Shown in pieces: positions 1 to 7,320 of a stretch of DNA of 19,147 bases. The position numbers were made by a program, and so were the translations under genes. The stretch is taken from assembly GCA_045594105.1 (NCBI GenBank), contig JAZNXY010000014.1:1-19147 (forward strand), read 5' to 3'. The stretch comes from URNF01 sp045594105 (GTDB lineage Bacteria; Bacillota; Clostridia; Oscillospirales; Acutalibacteraceae). How positions within the stretch are numbered: position 1 is the first letter of the stretch; each line of letters starts with the position of its first letter. The notes below the pieces were generated by a model, which made no database searches, was not told the origin of the DNA, and was given only the letters and a program-made list of their open reading frames with translations.

Positions 1-957
1 TTATCCCCTGCGTTTTCTGCAAATGTCACCTCGTACAATATTGTGATTCCGCATAATGTGACCGTGCTGACCGTCAGTGCGGAGACGGCTGATAAAAACG
101 CCACCATTTCGGTGGAGGGCAGCAAAAATATGCAGGTTGGCAAAAACGTGCGTAAGGTTATTGTCACCGCCCCCAACGGCACCAAGAAAACCTACACCTT
201 GAACATCACCCGCCAGGAAAGCACAGGCAATGTGACCGGCACGACCACAACACCCGGGAAAACGGATGACTCCGCGAAGGTAACGGTGGGCGAGGACACG
301 CTGTATATTGCGAAGGATCTGAAGGACGTTACCTTGCCGACCGGCTTTGAGCAGGTGGCTTTGACGGTCAACGATGCACAGTTCCCGTCGGTACAGGACA
401 AATCCCGTACGGTTGTGCTGCTGTATCTTATCGATGCCAACGGCAAAAACGGCAAGTTTTATGTATACGACACGGCAACGATGACCTTTTCGGATTTCAA
501 CCACGCAGTCATGCCGACAGGGGTATACACCTTCTTGACTCCCGAAAATAATGTGGTGGTGCCTACCGGCTTTGCCCAGACATTTTTGAAGGTGGGAGAG
601 CAGACCATTACTGCGTGGAGCTTTCCCGATATAGCGATGCAGGAGTATTATCTTGTGTATGCGCTTTCTCCCACAGGTAACAAGGGCTTATATCAGTATG
701 ACACCGTGGAAGGCACCTTCCAGAGATTTACCGCCGCAACGGAAACTCCTGTCATAAATGAGGACATAGAAGAAAATGTGCCTGATGAAAACAAAAAGGG
801 CTTTTTCGGTACTGTCAAGGGCTGGTATGACAGTCTGCTTGCCCGTTTTGGTATGACAAGACTGATTCTGCTTACCGCAGGTGCGGTATTGCTGATAGCA
901 GCACTTGTTGTGTTGATCGTGTTGTTAGCCAAACGCCCGAAAAATTGTAAACACTAA
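1..957 (+). CDS. Membrane-anchored surface protein with cadherin-like beta-sandwich domain (5' end outside window)
   Basis: The reading frame is open from base 1, so the gene starts upstream; the GTG at 43 lies inside a domain and is not a credible start. Seen: residues 1-72 of the visible part begin LSPAFSANVTSYNI and end with a KKTYTLNITR strand, the typical pattern of the cadherin-like beta-sandwich family (PF12733 type). Two tandem modules of about 55-57 residues follow (visible residues 112-166 and 187-243), each starting PTGF and ending in a Y-Y/V-YDT...TF strand. A linker rich in acidic residues leads to one hydrophobic helix (about 287-310) and a short basic tail (KRPKNCKH), so the protein is anchored at its C terminus with the bulk outside. 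The family is common in large clostridial cell-surface proteins and is thought to be structural or adhesive; no enzyme motif is visible. It ends in a bidirectional terminator facing the convergent operon. Confidence 0.85.
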   Translation, partial: LSPAFSANVTSYNIVIPHNVTVLTVSAETADKNATISVEGSKNMQVGKNVRKVIVTAPNGTKKTYTLNITRQESTGNVTGTTTTPGKTDDSAKVTVGEDTLYIAKDLKDVTLPTGFEQVALTVNDAQFPSVQDKSRTVVLLYLIDANGKNGKFYVYDTATMTFSDFNHAVMPTGVYTFLTPENNVVVPTGFAQTFLKVGEQTITAWSFPDIAMQEYYLVYALSPTGNKGLYQYDTVEGTFQRFTAATETPVINEDIEENVPDENKKGFFGTVKGWYDSLLARFGMTRLILLTAGAVLLIAALVVLIVLLAKRPKNCKH

Positions 958-960
958 ACA

Positions 961-1002
961 AAAAAAGGAACGGCGAATGTAATCATTCGCCGTTCCTTTT
1001 TT
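961..1002. terminator. Bidirectional intrinsic terminator between convergent genes
   Basis: A perfect 19-base inverted repeat, 961-979 against 984-1002, closes on a TAAT loop. The stem has a GC-rich core (GGAACGGCGAATG) and is flanked by A6 on the left and T6 on the right, so it can terminate transcription from either strand. It sits 3 bases after the stop of the surface protein and 1 base after the stop of the minus-strand gene at 1004. Confidence 0.95.
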
Positions 1003-1003
1003 A

Positions 1004-2950
1004 TTATTCATACAATATAAAGCAGGCAGGGTCTAACGTAATGACCGCTTTTTCCAAAATAAGAAGGTCGCCTTCCTTGCGGAACGGGCAAGCAACACGC
1101 TTGCCGTCTGCCGTCAGCATTTCCACTCGGGACACCGGCTTTTCGGTGACGAGCGGCACCTCTTCGAGCGGGTCTAAGCTGATGTTAAATACCGCCGTAA
1201 ACAAACCGCCGTCGGGCAGGTATGCCGCCTTGAGATATACCTCCGAATCGTCGGGATAGTAGACAGGCAGATTGCCGCTGTTTTTCAGCAGCTCCACTAT
1301 CTGCAGCTTGCGGGATGCCGTGAGGAAGGAAAATGCCTGTAAATAGTTAAATTCGGTGTTGGGAGAGCCGCAGAACGCAACCACCGTGCCGCCACGGTCA
1401 TTGTGGAACACCGTCACAGCGGGGAACAGCGGGATTTCGTCCTTGCCGTCTTTTAAGTGCATGGTCATTGACATCACCTGCACTCGCTCGTCGGTGATAA
1501 CAAGCTCACGAATCCATTTTTGTGCGTTGGCCTTGTTGCCGTTGACGTACAGTCGCTCAAAGCTGGCACGGACACCGTTCCACGCCCGACAGGTAACACC
1601 AATATCCTTCGTGAAACCACGTGCGGTCAGCTTTTCTACGGCGTCAGCCGCCAAAAACACCGTGCCGTCAAGCATTTCATCGATTTCTGTATCGGTGAAG
1701 GCATTGACGGCATTGCCCTCCAGGAAGGCCGCACCACCGTGTTTAGACGAGAAGTACAGCGGCACACCGAAACGCTCCAACACGCACGAGGACCATGCAT
1801 CAGACAGGGAATACCAACCCGGCACAGTCAAACCGTAATCGGGCTTTACAGGCAACGGGATACGGCAACCGACCCATTGCATAGTAGGCACCATTTCCGC
1901 TAACGTATCGTACAGCCCGCGGTTTTTTGCAAGGATTTTGCGGAACGCTTTGCCGCTTTGCGGCTCAAAGGTTGCCAGACGGGTAATCCAATGCTTCGCA
2001 CCTGCCGCACCCTCTAAAATGGATGCAACAAAATGAGAATGTAACGATTGTGCTCCTGTGCTGTAACGGTTTTGCGGGCAGGTGTCGGTTTCCGCCAAAA
2101 TAACGTCTGCCTTGCCTTTTAAGCATTCCGTTTGCTGTGCGGCACGATAGGAAACCTTACTGAAAAAGCGTGCACCTGCGGGGGTGTAGTTGCCGTTATT
2201 GATACGTACTACAACGGGGTTATCTTTGCCTGCCAAGATTTCGGCAATATCTGCGGCAAACTCTGCCGTATGACCTACGGAGCAGAAGGTACCGGGAATA
2301 GTGGGGTCAACGCTGTCAATACCCTCACGCATGGCCTTTGCCGCACCGAGCAGGGAATCCCGCTGCGTTTCTACATACACGTCGGTGTATGCCTCGCACA
2401 GCTCGGGATGCGTTTTGCCGCTGACAATATCCGCAATTTCCTGACGGGAAAGATCGGTGCCTGCCAAGCGGTTAAACGCAGCGACGTGCATCGGGCAGGT
2501 ACAGCCCTTGCCGCCTCGGTAGATCAGACGGAAATCATCGTCCACCATAATTTCTTTGGGTGCATATTTTGCAATGATTGCGAATTGGTCACGCAGATAC
2601 GCACGGAACGCTTCATCGTACGGACAGAGTGTACCTACGTCTGCCTTGCCGTTGGAGAAATTGATATACGGTTGGAAGGCGGACGGTTGGTTGAGCGGAT
2701 AACCGTGACCGATGGTGCATTGCACGAGAATGCCGCACGTCAAGCCCATTTCGGCTAAGCGATCACGAAACAAAGCGTAATCCTTGCACTGCATTGACGC
2801 CTTGTCAATGGTGGGGATCCCTTCAGGTACCAGCTTCACCATAAACAATGCACAGTCGGCAACACCGTTTTCGTACTGCCACTTAATGTCTTTGCAGATC
2901 TCGTCAACGTGTGCCGTGTCCAACGGCATAATGGAATACAGATTTTTCAT
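1004..2950 (-). CDS. Putative TIM-barrel glycoside-hydrolase-like protein, cytoplasmic
   Basis: A 648-residue protein with no signal peptide or membrane segment. I do not recognise a named family with certainty. The overall pattern suggests a GH42-like or 'glycosyl hydrolase-like' barrel: an N-terminal barrel-type half with an acidic cluster at the end of a strand (EIMVDDDF, residues 133-140), a nearby Cys pair (CTC, 150-152), a second candidate acidic strand end (ILAETD, 284-289), and a C-terminal half of beta-rich segments as in the accessory domains of beta-galactosidases. The catalytic acids are inference. It is the last gene of a minus-strand operon, 22 bases after the transketolase C-subunit, with a weak GGTGG site before its ATG. 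The neighbours suggest a role in sugar or sugar-phosphate use. An intracellular oligosaccharide-processing enzyme is plausible but unproven. Confidence 0.6.
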   Translation of the reverse strand: MKNLYSIMPLDTAHVDEICKDIKWQYENGVADCALFMVKLVPEGIPTIDKASMQCKDYALFRDRLAEMGLTCGILVQCTIGHGYPLNQPSAFQPYINFSNGKADVGTLCPYDEAFRAYLRDQFAIIAKYAPKEIMVDDDFRLIYRGGKGCTCPMHVAAFNRLAGTDLSRQEIADIVSGKTHPELCEAYTDVYVETQRDSLLGAAKAMREGIDSVDPTIPGTFCSVGHTAEFAADIAEILAGKDNPVVVRINNGNYTPAGARFFSKVSYRAAQQTECLKGKADVILAETDTCPQNRYSTGAQSLHSHFVASILEGAAGAKHWITRLATFEPQSGKAFRKILAKNRGLYDTLAEMVPTMQWVGCRIPLPVKPDYGLTVPGWYSLSDAWSSCVLERFGVPLYFSSKHGGAAFLEGNAVNAFTDTEIDEMLDGTVFLAADAVEKLTARGFTKDIGVTCRAWNGVRASFERLYVNGNKANAQKWIRELVITDERVQVMSMTMHLKDGKDEIPLFPAVTVFHNDRGGTVVAFCGSPNTEFNYLQAFSFLTASRKLQIVELLKNSGNLPVYYPDDSEVYLKAAYLPDGGLFTAVFNISLDPLEEVPLVTEKPVSRVEMLTADGKRVACPFRKEGDLLILEKAVITLDPACFILYE

Positions 2951-2972
2951 AACCGTACCACCGATAGTATGT

Positions 2973-3920
2973 TTATTTTTTCAGTGCAATTGCTGCTTTG
3001 GCTTTGGCTACGATGTTGTCGGCACACAGACCGAACAAGGGAAGAAGATCCAAAGCAGGGCCGGACATACCGAAGGTATCCTCTACGCCGACACGCAATA
3101 CGGGTACGGGAACGGTTTCGCAAATAACCTCGCTTACCGCACTGCCAAGACCGCCGATGATATTGTGCTCTTCTGCGGTAACGATAGCACCTGTTTCGTT
3201 AGCGGCGGCAACAAGGATGTCACGGTCGATAGGTTTGATGGTTGCCATATTGATAAGACGTGCGGAAATGCCTTGGTTTTTCAGCAGCTCCACCGCTTTG
3301 ATAGCTTCGCCCACCAGAAGACCGGTCGCCACAATGGTCACATCGGTGCCTTGTGCGAGGGTGACACCTTTGCCGATTTCAAACTGATAATCCTCTTCAA
3401 ACAATACCGGCACCGCCAGTCTGCCGAAACGCAGATAGCAAGGGCCGTTCATTTCTGCCGCCGCACGTACCGCTTTGCGTGCTTCTACGTCGTCAGCGGG
3501 GTTTAAGATGGTCATACCGGGGATGGAGCGCATCAGCGCAATGTCCTCACAGCACTGGTGAGTAGCACCGTCTTCACCGACAGAGATACCTGCGTGGGAA
3601 GCACCGATTTTCACGTTCAGATGCGGATAGCCGATAGAGTTTCTTACCTGCTCAAACGCTCTGCCTGCCGCAAACATGGCGAAGGAAGAAGCGAACACGA
3701 TTTTGCCTGTTGCCGCCAGGCCTGCGGCAACACTCATCATGTTGCCTTCCGCAATGCCTGCGTTAATAAAGCGATCGGGAAACGCCTTGGCAAACACGCC
3801 GGTTTTGGTGGCGGCGGAAAGGTCGGCATCCATAACGACGATGTTGGGATTTTCTGTGCCGAGCGCTACCAGCTCCTTGCCGTAGCTGTCTCGGGTAGCG
3901 ATTCTTTTTACTTCAGCCAT
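2973..3920 (-). CDS. Transketolase, C-terminal subunit
   Basis: A 315-residue protein carrying the pyrimidine-binding and C-terminal domains of transketolase. These enzymes move two-carbon ketol units between sugar phosphates in the non-oxidative pentose phosphate pathway. Seen: NAGIAEGNM (residues 53-61), where the Glu at 58 is the position that activates the thiamine diphosphate aminopyrimidine; the SFAMFAAGRAFEQVRN aromatic/helix region; HAGISVGEDGATHQ (109-122), the conserved substrate-side loop; and AEEHNIIGGLGSAV in the C-terminal domain. It lacks the diphosphate-binding domain, which is encoded by the gene just upstream with only 3 bases between them. Its ribosome binding site (GGAGGCG) overlaps the end of that gene, so translation is probably coupled. 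Split transketolases of this kind are known in Firmicutes and archaea. A 1-deoxyxylulose-5-phosphate synthase-related role is less likely given the length and motifs. Confidence 0.95.
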   Translation of the reverse strand: MAEVKRIATRDSYGKELVALGTENPNIVVMDADLSAATKTGVFAKAFPDRFINAGIAEGNMMSVAAGLAATGKIVFASSFAMFAAGRAFEQVRNSIGYPHLNVKIGASHAGISVGEDGATHQCCEDIALMRSIPGMTILNPADDVEARKAVRAAAEMNGPCYLRFGRLAVPVLFEEDYQFEIGKGVTLAQGTDVTIVATGLLVGEAIKAVELLKNQGISARLINMATIKPIDRDILVAAANETGAIVTAEEHNIIGGLGSAVSEVICETVPVPVLRVGVEDTFGMSGPALDLLPLFGLCADNIVAKAKAAIALKK

Positions 3921-3923
3921 TTT

Positions 3924-4769
3924 TTACGCCTCCTCTAATGCTTTTGCTGCGGCGGTAAGCTCCGCAAGAGCGATTTCTGTTTGTTCTGCGTTGGGTGCAC
4001 TGCCGTGCCAGCCAACCTGATTTTCCATAAAGGAAACACCCTTGCCCTTGATACTGGTCTGAATAATGGCGGTGGGCTTGCCCTTTACGGTTTTCGCCTC
4101 GTTTAAGGCGGCTTCAATCGCATCAAAGTCGTGCGCATCAATTTCGATAACGTGGAAACCGAATGCTTCGAATTTTTCGGGGATGGGATAGGGGGAGTTC
4201 ACCTCTTCGACAGTGCCGTCAATCTGCAGATTGTTGTTGTCCACGATAACAACAAGGTTGTCCAGCTTTTTGTGTGCTGCGAACATGGCCGCTTCCCATA
4301 CCTGTCCTTCTTCGATCTCGCCGTCACCGAGAATGGTGTAGGTGCGGAAATCATCGCCCGACAGCATGGCACCGAGTGCCATGCCGACAGCGGCGGACAC
4401 ACCCTGTCCGAGAGAACCTGTAGACATATCTACGCCGGGAATATTTTTCATGTCGGGGTGTCCCTGCAGGATGGAACCGATTTTACGCAGGGTGGGAATC
4501 AAATCCTCGGAGAAAAATCCTCTGACCGCCAAAGCGCCGTACAGTGCGGGTGCTGCGTGACCTTTGGATAATACAAAACGGTCTCTGCCTTCCCACTGCG
4601 GATCTTCGGGACGGATATTCATCTCGTTAAAATACAGGTATGCCAATGTATCGGCAATCGACAGCGAGCCGCCGGGATGACCGCTTTTGGCATTGAAGGT
4701 GCCTACAATGATATGCTGGCGGATGCGATTTGCAATGATAGCCAAACGTTTTTTTGCAGTTGCGTCCAT
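3924..4769 (-). CDS. Transketolase, N-terminal (diphosphate-binding) subunit
   Basis: A 281-residue protein with the thiamine-diphosphate-binding half of transketolase. Seen: GHPGGSLS (residues 30-37, His31 at the active site), SKGHAAPALY (69-78), LGDGEIEEGQVWEA (147-160), the ThDP/metal motif of GDG-N type completed by DNNN (177-180), and GHPD (103-106). The frame extends upstream to 4823, but I start at the ATG at 4769. It has an AGGAG site 10 bases away, and the homology (DATAKKRLAIIANRIR) begins there, while the extra 18 residues look unrelated. With the following subunit it totals 596 residues, somewhat under a typical single-chain transketolase (about 650-670). It is the first gene of a three-gene minus-strand operon driven from the promoter near 4834. 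Confidence 0.95.
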   Translation of the reverse strand: MDATAKKRLAIIANRIRQHIIVGTFNAKSGHPGGSLSIADTLAYLYFNEMNIRPEDPQWEGRDRFVLSKGHAAPALYGALAVRGFFSEDLIPTLRKIGSILQGHPDMKNIPGVDMSTGSLGQGVSAAVGMALGAMLSGDDFRTYTILGDGEIEEGQVWEAAMFAAHKKLDNLVVIVDNNNLQIDGTVEEVNSPYPIPEKFEAFGFHVIEIDAHDFDAIEAALNEAKTVKGKPTAIIQTSIKGKGVSFMENQVGWHGSAPNAEQTEIALAELTAAAKALEEA

Positions 4770-4833
4770 AATGATGTTTCTCCTTTTTGTGCCGTGCAAA
4801 GCAAAATAAATGCGTTGCCCCATACTTACTGGC

Positions 4834-4842
4834 AGTATAACA
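4834..4842 (-). promoter_or_regulatory. Extended -10 promoter for the transketolase operon
   Basis: On the minus strand the sequence reads TGTTATACT, matching the extended -10 form TGnTATAAT with one change. No good -35 is visible 16-18 bases upstream, as is usual for extended -10 promoters. It lies about 65 bases before the transketolase start codon. Assignment is by consensus only. Confidence 0.5.
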
Positions 4843-4896
4843 TATATTTCTAAACTATGCCACCCCTAAAAGCAAAAAAGTTCACAAAAAATACAG

Positions 4897-4925
4897 TAGA
4901 CAACACAAAAAAAGTTTGATATAAT
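4897..4925 (+). promoter_or_regulatory. Near-consensus housekeeping-sigma promoter for the lipoprotein gene
   Basis: -35 TAGACA (4897-4902, one change from consensus), a 17-base spacer, and a perfect -10 TATAAT (4920-4925). The start codon lies 33 bases further on, and the upstream region is A-rich (possible UP element). It is divergent from the transketolase promoter about 60 bases away. Confidence 0.8.
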
Positions 4926-4957
4926 AAACAGAACAAACAATTCGGGAGGAAACTAAC

Positions 4958-6031
4958 GTGAAATTGTGCAAAAAAATAATGGCGCTTGTTTTGGTGACGG
5001 TTATGCTGTTTTCCTTTGCAGCGTGTGGCTCTACCCCCAAGATTGCGATGACGGTGGACGGCAAGGACTACCCTACCGGAGAATATCTGGCATATATGCT
5101 GGACGCATTTCAGCAGGTATACATCAACCAGGGCTTGTATTATTACGAGCAGCAGGGTGCAGATGTATGGGCACAGGAATATACTTATAAGGACCAGAAG
5201 GTGAAGCTGGACGAATACATCAAGAAGATGACGGTGGATACCATTATTCGTCAGAAGGCACTGGAAAATATGATGGCGGAGGCGGGTGTAAAGCCCTCCG
5301 AGGAAACCACAAAAGACGTAGAGGAAATGCTGGGTCAAATCTCCGAAAGCACGCTGCTGTCTTACGGCGTCAGCATGGCAAGCTACAGAGCGATGTGCGA
5401 AGCATACTATCGCAACGAGCTTTCCTTGTTCCTGTCCCGCTATGACAAAAACGGTACCACCCCCGTTTCCGAGGAAGACATCCGCAAATATTTCGAAACC
5501 AACTATCTGAGCTACAAAATGATTTCGGTAGAGATGATGACTGCCGACGGCAAAGAGAAGTCTGAGGACGAGCAGAAGAAGATTACCGACAATCTGCAGA
5601 AATACCTGGATATGTACAACAAGGGCACCGACTTTAACAAGGTGGTTGCACAGTACAACTATGACATTAGCACCAAGAGCGATAAAAAGCTCGAAACCTT
5701 GACCGACGAGGATACCCGTCAGGATCTGGAAGCCACCGCAACCGAGGATACCCAGCTGGTAGATGCCATCAAAGGCATCAAAGAAGGCGAAGCAAAGCTC
5801 GTAACCTATAAATCGGGCGGCAAAACCTTGACAGCGGCGGTAATTCTCCGTCTTGACCCCGAAGAGGGCAAGGGATACGAGGATTCCTTCACCAAAAACC
5901 GTCAGAACATCCTGCTTGGCATCAAGCATGACGAGTTTAACAAGGCGGTGGAAGAAGTAGCCAAGAAGCTCACCTATACGGTGGATGAACGTGCTTACAA
6001 AATGTGCGACCCCAAAGAATTCGTAGGATAA
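4958..6031 (+). CDS. SurA/PrsA-like peptidyl-prolyl isomerase-type lipoprotein
   Basis: A 357-residue exported lipoprotein. The GTG start follows GGGAGGA with a 7-base gap. Seen: a basic n-region, a hydrophobic h-region and FSFAAC with the lipid-modified Cys at residue 23, though the -3 residue Phe is not the usual Leu. After it comes an IAMTVDGKDYPTGEYLAYML segment typical of the N-terminal chaperone domain of the SurA/PrsA family, a charged helical region to about residue 170, then a segment (SEEDIRKYFETNYLSYKMISVEM...FNKVVAQY) resembling a parvulin-type domain. The classic parvulin active-site pattern is not obvious, so it may act as a foldase/chaperone without isomerase activity. Its place would be the outer face of the membrane, assisting secreted proteins. 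It stands alone, with its own promoter and terminator. Confidence 0.75.
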   Translation: MKLCKKIMALVLVTVMLFSFAACGSTPKIAMTVDGKDYPTGEYLAYMLDAFQQVYINQGLYYYEQQGADVWAQEYTYKDQKVKLDEYIKKMTVDTIIRQKALENMMAEAGVKPSEETTKDVEEMLGQISESTLLSYGVSMASYRAMCEAYYRNELSLFLSRYDKNGTTPVSEEDIRKYFETNYLSYKMISVEMMTADGKEKSEDEQKKITDNLQKYLDMYNKGTDFNKVVAQYNYDISTKSDKKLETLTDEDTRQDLEATATEDTQLVDAIKGIKEGEAKLVTYKSGGKTLTAAVILRLDPEEGKGYEDSFTKNRQNILLGIKHDEFNKAVEEVAKKLTYTVDERAYKMCDPKEFVG

Positions 6032-6033
6032 AG

Positions 6034-6070
6034 AAAAACACGGCACAACAGAACGTTGTGCCGTGTTTTT
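6034..6070. terminator. Bidirectional intrinsic terminator
   Basis: A perfect 16-base inverted repeat (6034-6049 with 6055-6070) with a 5-base loop and core CACGGCACAAC, with A5 at the left and a T8 run at the right. It sits 2 bases after the lipoprotein stop and 1 base after the stop of the minus-strand 62-residue gene, so it serves both convergent units. Confidence 0.95.
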
Positions 6071-6071
6071 T

Positions 6072-6260
6072 TTATAAATCGTCTGCGTCCTGCTCAGGTA
6101 CACCGCCGTCAATAGGTGTGCCTGTATAACTGCCGTTCACGTCGGACGGCACGCCGTTTTTACTTTGCTCTTGCATGATCCGTGCCTCCGCAATGATAGG
6201 GGTGACGGTGTGTAAGGGCTCTTTTTTTGTTTTGGGATCTTTAATTTCTTTCTTTTCCAT
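6072..6260 (-). CDS. Small hydrophilic protein of unknown function (62 aa)
   Basis: The frame is open upstream to 6452, but the likely start is the ATG at 6260: AAAGGAG lies 8 bases before it and the sequence from there is coherent (MEKKEIKDPKTKKEP...). The protein has a lysine-rich N terminus, a short hydrophobic/helical centre (TPIIAEARIMQEQ) and a Gly/Asp-rich tail ending QDADDL. There is no signal peptide, membrane segment or Cys pair. I do not recognise a characterised family, though small clostridial proteins with a similar GSYTG...QDADDL tail seem familiar. It follows the LysM gene by 44 bases on the same strand and is probably co-transcribed. That may hint at a spore- or envelope-related role, which is inference only. 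Confidence 0.7.
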   Translation of the reverse strand: MEKKEIKDPKTKKEPLHTVTPIIAEARIMQEQSKNGVPSDVNGSYTGTPIDGGVPEQDADDL

Positions 6261-6304
6261 ACAACATACTCCTTTCGGCAACAGTATGTGCATAAAGGAA
6301 AGGA

Positions 6305-7270
6305 TTATTCCACAACCCGACAGCAAACGGTGGAAAAGACGAGCAGCGGTATGGCGTCTGTCACATGGAATACGGTGAAGCCGTCGGATAGCTGCCGTAT
6401 TTGTGTGTGCCAGCTGCGTGCATCGTAAAACCATACCGTATGGGTGCGGCAATCGGCATCACGATAGCAGAAAAACGGCTGCTCTGCGGTGCCGTCAAAC
6501 CGTATTTTCGCTTCGTGATGCACCGCACGTCGTATCGCTTCCTTTTGCGAGATGTAAACGGGGACACATCCACGCACACAGTCAACGGCATGGTAAAAAA
6601 CCGATTTAAAAAGCGGCAAGCACAGGCGATTTTCCGCCGAAAGCCGTGCCGCCAAAGCGGTGTGAGCAGCGGCGTCGGCAAGGGCGGTGACCGCACCGGC
6701 AACGTTGTGCTGTGAAGCGGCATAAACAGCGGTGTGTACCCATCTGTTGACGGCGGGTGCACTGTCCCGAAGGTATACAAGCGGCACAACACTGTAATCC
6801 GCAGCAGCTTCAAAAAGGTGTGTGGCTTCGGGTATCCGCAATCCACCGTTAGGGGCAGTGTGACAGGCAGGCGGTGCCATATAGGTCAAAAAAGGCAGGG
6901 CGGCACGCAGGGAAACGGTGGAGGACTGAGGAGAGGCGATACCCAATATCTGCAGCGGTCGTTTTGGCGTGTCCGCCAACTGTACAGCGAGCAGCTGCCC
7001 TTTGTGTATGCGTGGCAAACCGCAAAGTGACGGATTCATACGGTATAAGGCCCGTACCGAGCTGCCGTACCGCACGGCAATTTCACGCATCGTCTCTCCG
7101 TGGCGTACTGTATGAAAGGTATGCACCCGACGTACTGCCAGCGCTTGCCCCTGTGCCAATGCGGCATTGCTTTTCAGTCCGTTATCCGCCGCAAGCCGTA
7201 ACGGCGACACGCCACACCGTTTTGCCGCCTCGACCACAGTTTCTCCTTGTTGTGCTATGCAGATGTCCAC
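6305..7270 (-). CDS. Double-LysM protein with degenerate GH18-like domain (SleL/YaaH-related)
   Basis: A 321-residue protein starting at a GTG that follows AAGGGGG by 6-7 bases. Seen: LysM 1 (about residues 2-47), LysM 2 (about 52-97, HTVRHGETMREIAVRYG...), then a region from about 105 that follows the SleL/YaaH spore-cortex glucosaminidase layout. Its end matches well: AKIRFDGTAEQPFFCYRD (residues 254-271), then THTVWFYDARS (276-286), the H-VWFEDARS signature of GH18 spore enzymes. The catalytic GH18 motif (DGxxxDxE) that should lie in the middle is absent; that stretch is an Ala/His-rich sequence instead. The protein is also about 100 residues shorter than typical SleL. There is no signal peptide, as is usual for the family. 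It probably binds peptidoglycan, perhaps in the spore, without hydrolysing it. Diverged catalysis cannot be excluded. Confidence 0.8.
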   Translation of the reverse strand: MDICIAQQGETVVEAAKRCGVSPLRLAADNGLKSNAALAQGQALAVRRVHTFHTVRHGETMREIAVRYGSSVRALYRMNPSLCGLPRIHKGQLLAVQLADTPKRPLQILGIASPQSSTVSLRAALPFLTYMAPPACHTAPNGGLRIPEATHLFEAAADYSVVPLVYLRDSAPAVNRWVHTAVYAASQHNVAGAVTALADAAAHTALAARLSAENRLCLPLFKSVFYHAVDCVRGCVPVYISQKEAIRRAVHHEAKIRFDGTAEQPFFCYRDADCRTHTVWFYDARSWHTQIRQLSDGFTVFHVTDAIPLLVFSTVCCRVVE

Positions 7271-7320
7271 TAAAATCCCCCTTGCACCCTAATCAATTGA
7301 CTATATGTGTGTTTTTCTCT

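Noticed and set aside
4770..4823. Upstream start at 4823 for the transketolase N-subunit.
   Set aside because: The 18 extra residues are unlike transketolase, and the AGGAG site fits the ATG at 4769.
4850..6112. Long minus-strand frame of 420 codons opposite the lipoprotein gene.
   Set aside because: The plus strand has promoter, ribosome binding site, lipobox and terminator. The antisense product is a Phe/His/Val-rich shadow.
6874..7320. Leftward extension of the truncated secreted-protein frame to an ATG at 6874.
   Set aside because: It runs antisense through the well-supported LysM gene, and its translation (Arg/Cys-rich, no domains) is not protein-like.
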